Part shown: positions 36,820 through 44,931 of the stretch, one piece after another
How the letters are laid out: the number at the start of each line of letters is the position of its first letter
How positions within the stretch are numbered: the stretch's first letter is position 1
From: ZC4RG30 sp963812195
GTDB lineage: Bacteria; Pseudomonadota; Gammaproteobacteria; Steroidobacterales; Steroidobacteraceae
DNA: 64,000 bases
Direction of reading: 5' to 3'
Assembly: GCA_963812195.1 (NCBI GenBank)
Contig: CAWEUI010000013.1
Location: forward strand, 310,001-374,000
Translations under genes and position numbers: made by a program
The notes under the pieces: generated by a model
Told to the model about the DNA's origin: nothing
The model's input: the letters and a program-made list of their open reading frames with translations, nothing else
The model's database searches: none

Positions 36820-37248
36820 ATGAGCACAGCATTCGTCAAACCCGCCGAGGTGCGCGCGGACTGGTACGTGATCGACGCCAGGGGCAAGACCCTGGGGCGC
36901 CTGGCCACGCAGCTCGCACACCGTTTGCGCGGCAAGCACAAGGCCGACTACAGCCCCCATGTGGACATGGGCGACAACCTGATCGTGCTCAATGCCGGGC
37001 AGGTTCGCGTGACGGGCGCCAAGTTGACCGACAAGTTCTATCACCAGCACACCGGTTACATGGGCAACCTGAAGTCCATCTCGCTGGGCAAGCTGCTGGC
37101 CGAGCATCCGGAGCGCGCGCTGGAATTCGCCGTCAAGGGCATGCTGCCGAAGAACACGCTGGGCCGGAAGATGTTCCGCAAGCTGCACGTCTTCGCCGGC
37201 GGCGAGCACCCGCACAAGGCGCAGCAGCCCAAGGCCCTCGAGATCTGA
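36820..37248 (+). CDS. rplM: 50S ribosomal protein L13
   Basis: A 142-residue large-subunit protein. 'WYVIDARGKTLGRLATQLAHRLRGKHKADYSPH' (read in parts), 'DKFYHQHTGYMGNLK' and 'AVKGMLPKNTLGRKMFRKLHVFAGGEHPHKAQQP' cover the whole family. It is followed by rpsI after 45 bp, the universal L13-S9 pair. Confidence 0.97.
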   Translation: MSTAFVKPAEVRADWYVIDARGKTLGRLATQLAHRLRGKHKADYSPHVDMGDNLIVLNAGQVRVTGAKLTDKFYHQHTGYMGNLKSISLGKLLAEHPERALEFAVKGMLPKNTLGRKMFRKLHVFAGGEHPHKAQQPKALEI

Positions 37249-37293
37249 TCGGCAACTGAAGTATCAACGACACCCGCCAGGAACGAAGTACAC

Positions 37294-37686
37294 ATGGCAG
37301 CGACCAGCAACTACGGCACCGGACGGCGCAAGAGCGCCACCGCCCGCGTTTTCCTCAGGGCCGGCAGCGGCAAGATCACGGTCAACGACCGCTCGCTGGA
37401 TGAGTTCTTCGGCCGTGAAACCGGCCGCATGATCGTGCGCCAGCCGCTGGCAGTGGCCGAGGCAGAGGGGCGCTTCGACATCACCGTGCAGGTCGATGGC
37501 GGCGGCATCACCGGTCAGGCCGGTGCAATCCGCCACGGCATCACGCGCGCGCTGATCGAGTACGACGAGAATCTGCGCAGGCCGCTGCGCCAGGCCGGTT
37601 TCGTGACCCGCGATGCGCGCGAGGTCGAGCGCAAGAAGGTCGGTCGCCGCAAGGCCCGCCGCGGTCCGCAGTACTCCAAGCGCTGA
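37294..37686 (+). CDS. rpsI: 30S ribosomal protein S9
   Basis: A 130-residue small-subunit protein ending in the basic tail 'GRRKARRGPQYSKR' that reaches the P-site tRNA. 'YGTGRRKSATARVFLRAGSG', 'VDGGGITGQAGAIRHGITRAL' and 'AGFVTRDAREVERKKVG' are canonical. Confidence 0.97.
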   Translation: MAATSNYGTGRRKSATARVFLRAGSGKITVNDRSLDEFFGRETGRMIVRQPLAVAEAEGRFDITVQVDGGGITGQAGAIRHGITRALIEYDENLRRPLRQAGFVTRDAREVERKKVGRRKARRGPQYSKR

Positions 37687-37729
37687 GTCTGGAGTCCGCG
37701 CGCACCAGCGCGCGCAGCCTGCACCGCAG

Positions 37730-37754
37730 GCAGCGGGAATTCACTTCCCGCTGC
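37730..37754 (+). terminator. 10-bp hairpin after rpsI
   Basis: GCAGCGGGAA (37730-37739) and TTCCCGCTGC (37745-37754) form a perfect 10-bp stem with a 5-nt loop, 44 bp after rpsI. It lacks a T-run, so it may slow or process the transcript rather than end it. Confidence 0.45.
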
Positions 37755-37772
37755 CGTAAACGGAAGAGGTCC

Positions 37773-37798
37773 GCAAAATGGCCGAAGGCCGATTTTGC
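37773..37798. terminator. A/T-flanked hairpin between rpsI and tRNA-Gln
   Basis: GCAAAATGGCC (37773-37783) pairs with GGCCGATTTTGC (37787-37798) with one bulged G and a GAA loop. The A-run on the left arm and T-run on the right resemble a bidirectional intrinsic terminator, although the tRNA begins only 11 bp later. Confidence 0.45.
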
Positions 37799-37808
37799 TT
37801 ATAGGTAA

Positions 37809-37882
37809 TGGGGGATCGTCTAGTGGTAGGACTACGGACTCTGACTCCGTCAACCTAGGTTCGAATCCTAGTCCCCCAGCCA
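37809..37882 (+). tRNA. tRNA-Gln (anticodon CTG)
   Basis: A 74-nt cloverleaf: acceptor arm TGGGGGA pairs with TCCCCCA (37872-37878), discriminator G, and an encoded CCA end. The anticodon stem ACGGA/TCCGT closes the loop CTCTGAC, giving anticodon CUG. The T arm is CTAGG-TTCGAAT-CCTAG. No separate consensus promoter is evident; it may be processed from read-through of rpsI. Confidence 0.95.
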
Positions 37883-37891
37883 GTACCGAAG

Positions 37892-37920
37892 AAGGGCGCC
37901 GCGTTCGCGGGGCCCTTTTT
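37892..37920 (+). terminator. Intrinsic terminator after tRNA-Gln
   Basis: GGGC-GCCGC and GCGGG-GCCC arms (about 37894-37916) form an imperfect GC stem followed by five T, placed 10 bp after the tRNA. Confidence 0.65.
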
Positions 37921-38099
37921 CATTTTCCTCTGCGTACATCCCCGGCCATGAACATGCGACCGGATCAGGGATTTCCTGAGTCAACCCGCAGTGCGACTCA
38001 AATCCCCATATTGCACTGCCCGTTTGCCTAGGGTTCGCCACCTCTTTGCATCCTGGCACCAGTGCCGCGGTGCATGACCGAATCCGGGAGACACATCAG

Positions 38100-40781
38100 A
38101 TGACCAACAACACCAATAGCCTTCAGGATGGCAGCCGCGAGCCGTCCAGGGGATTTTCCCTGCGCGACATCCGTATCGGTACACGCCTGGCGTTGGCCTT
38201 TGCTGCAATGCTCGCCTTGCTGCTGACCGCCATTGTGATGGGTCTGCAGGGCATGGACAGCGTGTACGGCAATGCCCACGCCGCGTTCACGCAGAATGTT
38301 CAGCTTGCCAGGAGTGCCTCGCAGATCGACATCCTGGTGCTCAACGAGCGCCGGTTTGAAAAGGACACGTTCATCAACATGGCCGATCCGGCCAAGGTCG
38401 AGTCCTACCAGAAGAAGTGGCATGACGCGAATGCGGCGCTGTCTGAGGCGATCGCCGGCGCGCTGGCCCTGAGCCTGGGCGACGAGGATCGTGCAGCGCT
38501 GCAGAAGATCGACGAGAACTTCAAGGCATACACAAACGGTACCCAGTCCGTCGTGAAGCAGCTGGGCGCAACCATCCACACCACCCAGGACGCCAACCGC
38601 ACCATGGAGCAGTTCAAGGGAGCGGTACACGCGCTGGAGGATGAAGCAGAGAAGCTGGTCGCCAGACAGATGGGAATCGTGGCGGGCCTGGACGGCAAGC
38701 TTTCGGTGACTCGCGATGCCACGCGGCACCGGCAGTTGCTGATCGCCGGCATCAGCCTCGCTCTGGGCATCCTGTTCTGCACACTGATTACCCGCTCGAT
38801 CACGCGTCCGGTGCGAAATGCGCTGGAAGTGTCCCGATCCATCGCCGGCGGTGAGTTCGACAACGCCATTGTCGTGAATTCGCGCGACGAGACTGGCGAG
38901 CTGCTGAGCTCACTGGGCAAGATGCAGGAGCGGCTGCAGGTGTCAAAACTCGACTACGAGGGCCAGCTCAACGCCATCGGCGAGCAGCAGGCGGTAATCG
39001 AGTTCAGCCCGGATGGCACGGTGCAGAAGGCCAACGGGAACTTTCTCGGGGCGATGGGCTATGGCATCGGGCAGATTGCCGGCAAGCCCCACAGCCTGTT
39101 CGTGGACGCGGCCGAGCAGAACACGGCCGCCTACCGCAACTTCTGGAACGAGCTGGCCGCCGGCCATGCCCAGTCCGGCACGTTCCGCCGGATCAACAGC
39201 AGTGGCCAGGATGTGTGGCTGCAGGCCACCTACGTGCCGATTCCCGGCATCGACGGCAAGCCCTTCAAGGTGGTCCAGTACGCCACCGACGTGACGCAGG
39301 CGCGCAAGGAAGCGGTGATGAACGAGGCCTTTCGCGGCGCGCTGGACCAGCTGGATGCCAATGTGACGGTGGCCAATGCCGACAATGAGCTGATCTTCGT
39401 CAGCCCCGCCGCCACGCGCACGCTCACGGCCGCGCAGGCGGACCTGCGCAAGGAGCTCTCCGGGTTCGACGCGGCACGGCTGCTGGGAGCGAAGGTGGAT
39501 GTGCTGACCAAGGACCCGGCGCAGCTGCGTGCCGAGATTGACGCGCTGCAGGACACCACGACCCGTGAGGAGCGCATCGGTGGACGGATCATGAAGTCCG
39601 TCCTGAACCCGATGAACGATGAGTCCGGGCGCCGCCTGGGCACGGTCATCGAGTGGTTCGACCGCACGCAGGAAGTGGCTACCGAGCGCGAGCTGCAGGA
39701 GATCATCGCGGCGGTCACGGCCGGTGACCTGGACCGGCGCATTGCGCTGCAGGGCAAGACCGGCGTGTTCGAGACGCTCTCGCGCGGCATCAACGAGCTG
39801 GTGGGCAACGTGGACACGCTGGCCCGGGAGATCCAGAACCTGGTCTCGGTGGCCAACAGCGGGGATCTGACCCACCGCATCGTCACGGCCGGCAAGGCGG
39901 GGCTGCTGGTCAAGCTCGGCACCGGCATCAACGAGCTGACCGACGGGATGGCGAAGATCGTCTCGCAGGTGAAGGTGGCGGCCGGTGAGGTGAACCGCGG
40001 CGCCGAGGAGATCAGCCAGGGTAACGCGAACCTCTCGCAGCGCACCGAGGAGCAGGCCAGCTCCCTGGAGGAGACCGCCTCCTCGATGGAGCAGATGACC
40101 AGCACGGTCAAGCAGAACGCGGAGAACGCCGTGCAGGCCAACCAGCTGGCCCTGGCCGCACGCGATCAGGCCGAGAAGGGCGGCGCGGTGGTGGCCAGGG
40201 CCGTCAAGGCGATGAGCGAGATCAACGAGGCCTCCGGCAAGATCGCCAACATCATCGGGGTGATCGACGAGATCGCCTTCCAGACCAACCTGCTGGCGCT
40301 GAACGCGGCCGTTGAGGCGGCCCGTGCCGGGGAGCAGGGCCGCGGCTTTGCGGTGGTGGCCACCGAGGTCAGGAACCTGGCCGGCAGAAGTGCCACGGCG
40401 GCCAAGGAGATCAAGGCGCTGATCCAGGACAGCGTGAGCAAGGTGGAGGAGGGCTCGAACCTGGTCACCCAGTCCGGCGCGACGCTGGAGCAGATCGTGG
40501 GGGCGGTGAAGAAGGTCACGGACATCGTGGCGGAGATTGCCGCGGCCAGCCAGGAGCAGTCGGCGGGCATCGAGCAGGTGAACAAGGCGGTGATGCAGCT
40601 GGACGAGCTCACGCAGCAGAACGCGGCGCTGGTGGAAGAGGCCAGCGCGGCCAGCCAGTCCATGGCCGAGCAGGCACGCGGGCTGAACGAGTCGATGGCG
40701 CGCTACAAGGTTCAGGCCGGTCACGATTCGGGTCCGCGCCGGGGCCAGGATTCGCAGCAAGGCACACGCCGCGCTGCCTGA
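38100..40781 (+). CDS. Methyl-accepting chemotaxis protein with two PAS domains and repeated HAMP units
   Basis: An 893-residue transmembrane receptor. ATG 38100 follows GGGAGA by 8 nt. TM1 is about 27-49, then a four-helix-bundle sensor in the periplasm, TM2 about 217-238 and HAMP to 291. The cytoplasmic part holds two PAS-like domains (about 295-400 with 'EFSPDGTVQKANGNFLGAMGY', and 400-520), then two HAMP-like repeats ('AVTAGDLDRRIALQGKTGVF', 'VANSGDLTHRIVTAGKAGLL'), and the MA domain with the tip 'IDEIAFQTNLLALNAAVEAA'. It could read both an external ligand and internal redox or small-molecule state. No che genes are near. A strong terminator follows. Confidence 0.93.
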   Translation: MTNNTNSLQDGSREPSRGFSLRDIRIGTRLALAFAAMLALLLTAIVMGLQGMDSVYGNAHAAFTQNVQLARSASQIDILVLNERRFEKDTFINMADPAKVESYQKKWHDANAALSEAIAGALALSLGDEDRAALQKIDENFKAYTNGTQSVVKQLGATIHTTQDANRTMEQFKGAVHALEDEAEKLVARQMGIVAGLDGKLSVTRDATRHRQLLIAGISLALGILFCTLITRSITRPVRNALEVSRSIAGGEFDNAIVVNSRDETGELLSSLGKMQERLQVSKLDYEGQLNAIGEQQAVIEFSPDGTVQKANGNFLGAMGYGIGQIAGKPHSLFVDAAEQNTAAYRNFWNELAAGHAQSGTFRRINSSGQDVWLQATYVPIPGIDGKPFKVVQYATDVTQARKEAVMNEAFRGALDQLDANVTVANADNELIFVSPAATRTLTAAQADLRKELSGFDAARLLGAKVDVLTKDPAQLRAEIDALQDTTTREERIGGRIMKSVLNPMNDESGRRLGTVIEWFDRTQEVATERELQEIIAAVTAGDLDRRIALQGKTGVFETLSRGINELVGNVDTLAREIQNLVSVANSGDLTHRIVTAGKAGLLVKLGTGINELTDGMAKIVSQVKVAAGEVNRGAEEISQGNANLSQRTEEQASSLEETASSMEQMTSTVKQNAENAVQANQLALAARDQAEKGGAVVARAVKAMSEINEASGKIANIIGVIDEIAFQTNLLALNAAVEAARAGEQGRGFAVVATEVRNLAGRSATAAKEIKALIQDSVSKVEEGSNLVTQSGATLEQIVGAVKKVTDIVAEIAAASQEQSAGIEQVNKAVMQLDELTQQNAALVEEASAASQSMAEQARGLNESMARYKVQAGHDSGPRRGQDSQQGTRRAA

Positions 40782-40812
40782 GGGGCTGCCCCCTGTGCGG
40801 GGCGCCAGATTC

Positions 40813-40847
40813 GGGCCCGGCCGGTCCTTGACCGGCCGGGCCCTTTT
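40813..40847 (+). terminator. Intrinsic terminator of the chemoreceptor gene
   Basis: A perfect 14-bp stem (40813-40826 with 40830-40843) and a CTT loop are followed by TTTT. It lies just before the convergent leuA stop; the minus-strand side has no T-run, so it acts mainly on the receptor transcript. Confidence 0.85.
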
Positions 40848-40851
40848 CGTA

Positions 40852-42546
40852 TCAGGCTCCGACTGCGCGGTTCTGCGCCGGCAGCAGCCCGCGCGCGTCG
40901 GCACGCCGCACCGCCGACAGTATCGCAAGTATCGAGGCAGTGATGATGTTGGGATGCATGCCCACGCCGAACAGCGTCACGCGCGATGGCGTGGTGATCT
41001 CCACGAAGGCCACGGCGCGCGCCTCACTGCCCTTGCCGATGGACTTTTCCTCGTAGGAAAGCACGTCAAAAGGCAGTGCCAGTGCGTGGACCAGCGCGTC
41101 GATCGGCCCATTGCCGCGGCCGGACAGCTGCATCGGCTTGCCGCCACGGGTGATGTTCAGCGTCAGTTGCTCGCCGTCGCTGCCATCCGTGGCCGTCACC
41201 AGGTGATGGCCGCGGTAGGCAAACTCGCGACCCTCGTGGACCAGGTACTCGTTCTCGAACAGTTGCCATATCTGCCTGGCGGTGACTTCCTTGCCGCTGT
41301 TGTTGGTCAGCGCCTGCACCACCGGCGAGAACTCGATCTGCAGCCGTCGGGGCATGTTCAGGCCGTATTCCTGCTCAAGCAGGTAAGCGACACCGCCCTT
41401 GCCGGACTGGCTGTTGACGCGAATGATCGACTCGTAGGTACGACCCAGGTCGCGCGGGTCGATGGGCAGGTAGGGGATCTCCCAGATGTCCTCGTCCCGG
41501 CGCGCGGCGAACCCCTTCTTGATCGCATCCTGGTGCGAGCCGGAGAAGGCGGTGAAAACCAGATCGCCCACATAGGGGTGGCGCGGGTGGATGGGCAGCT
41601 GGTTGCAGTATTCGACCGTGCGCGCGATCTCGTTGATGTTGGAGAAATCCAGGCCCGGCGAGATGCCCTGCGTGTACAGGTTCAGGCCGAGCGTTACCAG
41701 GTCCACGTTGCCGGTGCGCTCGCCATTGCCGAACAGCGTGCCCTCGATGCGGTCGGCGCCGGCCATTACCCCAAGCTCCGCGGCGGCCACTGCCGTGCCA
41801 CGGTCGTTGTGCGGATGCAGGCTGATGATGGCGCGGTCCCGGCGGGTCATCTTCGCGCAGAACCATTCGATCTGGTCGGCGTAGATGTTCGGTGTGGCAA
41901 CCTCCACCGTGGCCGGCAGGTTCAATATCAGCGGCCGCTCGGCGGTGGGTTCGAACACATCCATCACCGCTTCGCATACCTGCAGCACGAAGGGCATCTC
42001 GGTGCTTGAGAATGCCTCCGGGGAGTACTCGAAGGTCCAGTCCGTTTCGGGCTGGGCCGCGGCCAGCTCGCGGATCAGGCGGGCCGCGTCCGCCGCCAGC
42101 TTGATGGTCGCCGCCTCATCCTGGCGGAAGACCACGCGGCGGAATATCGGGGCGGTGGCATTGTAGTAATGCAGTACGGCCCGGCGCGCACCCTTGAGGG
42201 ACTCGAAGGTGCGGCGGATCAGCTCCGGGCGCGCCGGGGTCAGCACCTGGATGGTCACGTCCTCGGGGACGAGATTCTTCTCGATCAGCTCGCGCACGAA
42301 ATCGAAATCGGTCTGCGATGCCGAGGGGAAGCCCACCTCGATCTGCTTGACGCCGACATCCACCAGCATCTGGAAGAAGCGGTGCTTGCGCGCGGTGTCC
42401 ATGGGCTCGATCAGGGCCTGGTTGCCGTCGCGCAGATCCACACTGCACCAAAGCGGTGCTTCGGTAATGCGTCGTTCGGGCCAGCGCCGGCTGGTCAGCG
42501 GCTCCAGGTTATATGGTCGGTACTTGGTCGATGGATCCTTCAACAT
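40852..42546 (-). CDS. leuA: 2-isopropylmalate synthase (long LeuA form)
   Basis: A 564-residue enzyme for the first step of leucine synthesis from 2-oxoisovalerate and acetyl-CoA. ATG 42546 is chosen because GGAG is 8 nt upstream and homologues start MLKDPSTKYRP. 'SVDLRDGNQALIEPMD' carries the metal and catalytic residues, 'HPHNDRGTAVAAAELGVMAG' the metal histidines, and the C-terminal regulatory domain ('LNITRGGKPMQLSGRGNGPIDALV') the leucine site. This is the LeuA type II form. An upstream small reading frame may control it. Confidence 0.95.
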   Translation of the reverse strand: MLKDPSTKYRPYNLEPLTSRRWPERRITEAPLWCSVDLRDGNQALIEPMDTARKHRFFQMLVDVGVKQIEVGFPSASQTDFDFVRELIEKNLVPEDVTIQVLTPARPELIRRTFESLKGARRAVLHYYNATAPIFRRVVFRQDEAATIKLAADAARLIRELAAAQPETDWTFEYSPEAFSSTEMPFVLQVCEAVMDVFEPTAERPLILNLPATVEVATPNIYADQIEWFCAKMTRRDRAIISLHPHNDRGTAVAAAELGVMAGADRIEGTLFGNGERTGNVDLVTLGLNLYTQGISPGLDFSNINEIARTVEYCNQLPIHPRHPYVGDLVFTAFSGSHQDAIKKGFAARRDEDIWEIPYLPIDPRDLGRTYESIIRVNSQSGKGGVAYLLEQEYGLNMPRRLQIEFSPVVQALTNNSGKEVTARQIWQLFENEYLVHEGREFAYRGHHLVTATDGSDGEQLTLNITRGGKPMQLSGRGNGPIDALVHALALPFDVLSYEEKSIGKGSEARAVAFVEITTPSRVTLFGVGMHPNIITASILAILSAVRRADARGLLPAQNRAVGA

Positions 42547-42642
42547 GGTCGTCTCCATGGCTCGCACCGGTGCCCAAGGTGGCTCCACGGCGCGGAATCA
42601 AACAGCTATTGGGGGAAATGATGCGCCCAAAGGCGCAAAAAA

Positions 42643-42738
42643 TCAGTCGATGTGCGCCGGGCGGCGCAGGTGCAGGCGCGCGACCAGCAGCTCGCCGCCA
42701 GGACTGGCCGGAACGATGATGTGCTGCTGTCGACGCAT
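42643..42738 (-). CDS. Candidate 31-codon leader peptide upstream of leuA
   Basis: ATG 42738 begins MRRQQHIIVPASPGGELLVA and runs 31 residues to TGA, containing five leucines but no long Leu run. TACTCT (42751-42746) stands 7 nt before the ATG with no ribosome site, the same layout as other leaderless genes here. A TGCGCC/GGCGCA hairpin (42622-42637) follows just after the stop, before the leuA ribosome site. It could be an attenuation leader for leuA, or a chance frame. Confidence 0.3.
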   Translation of the reverse strand: MRRQQHIIVPASPGGELLVARLHLRRPAHID

Positions 42739-42810
42739 GCTGGCGAGAGTAGCAGGGCCGCGCCGCGGGGGGCAACCGGCGCCCTCCCGCAACTGCCAGA
42801 TGGATCTTGC

Positions 42811-43476
42811 TCAGGGGCGATCGATGCGCCGCACACCGCCCGGCGTGGCGAGCAGCAATATGTCGGCCGGCCGGCGTGCGAACAGGCCCACGGTGACTAC
42901 GCCGGTGATCTGGTTGATGTGCGCTTCCAGCCCGACCGGGTCGTCGATCGCCAGATCGTGCACGTCCAGTATCAGATTGCCGTTGTCGGTGACTACCCCA
43001 TCGCGAAGCACCGGCCGGCCTCCCAGCCGGGTGAGATCGCGCATCACCAGTGAGCGCGCCATGGGAATGATCTCGACGGGCAGCGGGAAGCGGCCCAGCC
43101 GATCCACCAGCTTGGACTCGTCCGCGATGCATACGAAGCTATCCGCGGCCGCGGCAACAATCTTCTCCCGCGTCAGCGCGGCGCCGCCGCCCTTGATCAG
43201 CTGCAGCCGCCCGTTGGTTTCGTCCGCGCCGTCGATGTACACGCCCAGCGATTCGACTTCGTTCAGGTCCAGCACCGGGATGCCGAGCGCCTTCAGGCGC
43301 GCGGTGGAGCCTTCCGAGCTGGACACGGCCCCCTTGAGCATCGCTGCCCGGGGACCGAGCTGCTCGAGCATGGCGTTGACGGTCGATCCGGTGCCGACGC
43401 CCAGGATCATGCCTTCTTCCAGGAACTCCAGAGCGGCTGCTCCAACCTGGCGCTTGAGTTGTTCTTGCTGCTTCAT
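42811..43476 (-). CDS. rpiA: Ribose-5-phosphate isomerase A
   Basis: A 221-residue isomerase of the pentose phosphate pathway. 'LGVGTGSTVNAML', 'VYIDGADETNG', 'LIKGGGAALTREKIVA' and 'TDNGNLILDV' are the active-site segments. ATG 43476 has AAGAG about 6 nt upstream. It lies upstream of leuA on the same strand but about 260 bp away. Confidence 0.95.
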   Translation of the reverse strand: MKQQEQLKRQVGAAALEFLEEGMILGVGTGSTVNAMLEQLGPRAAMLKGAVSSSEGSTARLKALGIPVLDLNEVESLGVYIDGADETNGRLQLIKGGGAALTREKIVAAAADSFVCIADESKLVDRLGRFPLPVEIIPMARSLVMRDLTRLGGRPVLRDGVVTDNGNLILDVHDLAIDDPVGLEAHINQITGVVTVGLFARRPADILLLATPGGVRRIDRP

Positions 43477-43504
43477 GCGCGCTCTTTGCGGGGCCCGGAA
43501 ATGA

Positions 43505-43528
43505 CTGTGCCCGCTTTCGCGGGCACAG
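43505..43528. terminator. 10-bp hairpin between the small basic gene and rpiA
   Basis: CTGTGCCCGC (43505-43514) and GCGGGCACAG (43519-43528) form a perfect 10-bp stem with a TTTC loop. It lies 66 nt after the small peptide gene on the minus strand and is its likely transcript end, although the downstream T content is weak. Confidence 0.55.
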
Positions 43529-43549
43529 TGTTAGTAGCTTTTCTGGTGA

Positions 43550-43584
43550 TTCGGCGAGAGGGATTCGCATCCACACTCGCCGAA
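43550..43584 (-). other. Inverted repeat after the small basic gene
   Basis: TTCGGCGAG (43550-43558) and CTCGCCGAA (43576-43584) are perfect 9-bp inverted repeats 17 bp apart, directly 3' of the small basic peptide gene on its transcript. It may protect the 3' end. Confidence 0.4.
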
Positions 43585-43594
43585 CACCGAAGAG

Positions 43595-43645
43595 TTACTT
43601 CTTCTTTGCGGCCTTTTTCTTGGCCTTCTTCTTGGCTTTCGCCAT
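43595..43645 (-). CDS. 16-residue lysine/alanine microprotein
   Basis: The frame encodes MAKAKKKAKKKAAKKK and TAA, 10 Lys and 5 Ala in 16 residues. GGAGAA stands about 7 nt before the ATG, and a good promoter lies 36 nt upstream, so this very short gene has a complete expression unit with hairpins downstream. The composition is like a miniature histone-H1 or AlgP-type tail and should bind DNA, RNA or the ribosome by charge. I recognise no named family. Confidence 0.55.
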   Translation of the reverse strand: MAKAKKKAKKKAAKKK

Positions 43646-43680
43646 GAGAGTTCTCCAGTTACAGGTTAGTCCGGGGACCG

Positions 43681-43708
43681 AGTATATACACGCGTTGCCA
43701 AAATACAA
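43681..43708 (-). promoter_or_regulatory. Promoter of the lysine-rich microprotein gene
   Basis: On the minus strand TTGTAT (43708-43703) and TATACT (43686-43681) are 16 bp apart. The predicted RNA start near 43674 leaves a 29-nt leader with a GGAGAA ribosome site. Confidence 0.5.
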
Positions 43709-43823
43709 GCAAGCGTGATAGCGCACGTTGCGGCAGAGCAACCCCTTGGCCTGCGCGCAAGATTGCGCGATGACGTCGCCGCATGCGCCGGTGAGCAGCA
43801 CGAAGCGACTTCTCGCGCGTTCA

Positions 43824-44291
43824 TCAACGCCGCAATGAGCAGATGAACTTCCAGTGTCCGGCTTCGACCGGAGTAACGGAGAGCCGGTTGCCGCGCCTGA
43901 GCAGAAGCATTCCAGCGAGCTTGCCCGCCGCGTGTTCGCGCAGTTCCGACAGCGGCAGGAGCTTGTCGAAGCGCTGCTTGACGCGCACGTCCACCGTGTA
44001 CCAAACAGGCTTTTTTTCAGTGCTTTTCGCGTCGAAGTAGTGGCTCCTGCGGTTCCAGGCCGACGCATCCGGATAGCCGGCGCGCACCACCTCGACGATT
44101 CCCGCGATGCCCGGCTCCGGACAGGAGGAGTGATAGAAGAACGCGAGATCGCCCACGGCGAACTGATCACGCAGCATGTTGCGTGCCTGGAAGTTGCGCA
44201 CGCCTTCCCAGCTGGCGGTCCGGGCCGGTTCGGCCGCGAGATCGTCGAAGCTGAACGTGGAGGGCTCGCTCTTGAGCAGCCAGTAGTGCAT
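43824..44291 (-). CDS. EVE-domain protein
   Basis: A 155-residue PUA-like EVE-domain protein, the family of human THYN1, thought to read modified bases. 'YWLLKSEPSTFSFDDL', 'WEGVRNFQARNMLRD' and 'VGDLAFFYHSSCPEPGIAGIVEVV' form the binding pocket; 'WYTVDVRVKQRF' and 'GNRLSVTPVEAGHWKFI' complete it. Its ATG abuts the 5-FCL stop (TGAATG), so the two are co-expressed downstream of 6S RNA. Confidence 0.9.
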   Translation of the reverse strand: MHYWLLKSEPSTFSFDDLAAEPARTASWEGVRNFQARNMLRDQFAVGDLAFFYHSSCPEPGIAGIVEVVRAGYPDASAWNRRSHYFDAKSTEKKPVWYTVDVRVKQRFDKLLPLSELREHAAGKLAGMLLLRRGNRLSVTPVEAGHWKFICSLRR

Positions 44292-44906
44292 TCAGCCGCC
44301 GCCGCGCCCGATTCGCCGTATTGAGGACTGCGTCACGATCGCATCCAGGGGCACGTCGTGTGCGGCGCGCGGCAATTCGGGCACCTGCTGTACGTCGTAG
44401 GCGAGGCCCACCAGCACAGGTCGGCGATACAACGTGTGCCGCAGGCGCCGCGCGAAGTATCGATCGTAGTAGCCTCGACCCATGCCGATTCGATTGCCCC
44501 GCGGGTCGAATCCCACCAGCGGCATGAATACCACGTCGAACTCCAGGGCCGCGCGCATTCGCCCCCCGACTGGTTCGAGGATGCCCCAGGGGCCGCGGCG
44601 GACGGGGCCATCCCATTGGTGGAAACGCATCCGGTCATGGCGTGTGCTCACGATGCGGGGCAGCGCTATGCGACAGCCGCGCGCGCGCGCCAGCGCAAGC
44701 AGTGGTGTGGTGTCGATCTCCTCGGGCATGGACAGGTAAAGACCGATGCTCATGCCGGGGCGCAGCAGACCGGCGGCTTGCACGCGCCTGGCCAGATTCC
44801 GGGCCGCCCGGCGACGCTCGCCGCCACGGATGGCGCGGCGCCGGGCGCGCAATTCGCGCCGCAGCCGCCGCCGTTCATCGACATCGCGCAAGGGCTGATT
44901 GGTCAT
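44292..44906 (-). CDS. 5-formyltetrahydrofolate cyclo-ligase
   Basis: A 204-residue enzyme that returns 5-formyl-THF to the folate pool with ATP. An Arg-rich N-terminal helix ('RRRLRRELRARRRAI') is followed by 'GLYLSMPEEIDTTPLL', 'VVFMPLVGFDPRGNRIGMGRGYYDRYF' and 'VGLAYDVQQVPELP'. Its position directly after 6S RNA and zapA is the classic zapA-ssrS-ygfA arrangement. Confidence 0.93.
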   Translation of the reverse strand: MTNQPLRDVDERRRLRRELRARRRAIRGGERRRAARNLARRVQAAGLLRPGMSIGLYLSMPEEIDTTPLLALARARGCRIALPRIVSTRHDRMRFHQWDGPVRRGPWGILEPVGGRMRAALEFDVVFMPLVGFDPRGNRIGMGRGYYDRYFARRLRHTLYRRPVLVGLAYDVQQVPELPRAAHDVPLDAIVTQSSIRRIGRGGG

Positions 44907-44931
44907 CCGTCAGGCAGACAATAAAGAAGAG

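Noticed and set aside
37921..38099. Second tRNA or small RNA after the tRNA-Gln terminator
   Set aside because: A GAGTC/GACTC repeat and ATT-containing stretch were examined, but no cloverleaf or strong promoter could be built. The segment is read as the upstream region of the chemoreceptor gene.
39720..39960. Repeated HAMP-like segments in the chemoreceptor as a DNA repeat
   Set aside because: Similarity is at protein level and typical of poly-HAMP receptors; no DNA-level tandem duplication was visible.
42622..42645. TGCGCC/GGCGCA hairpin with a run of six A/T next to it as a terminator
   Set aside because: On the minus strand the T-run precedes the hairpin, and on the plus strand an A-run follows it, so it is not an intrinsic terminator in either direction. 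Kept only as possible leader structure.
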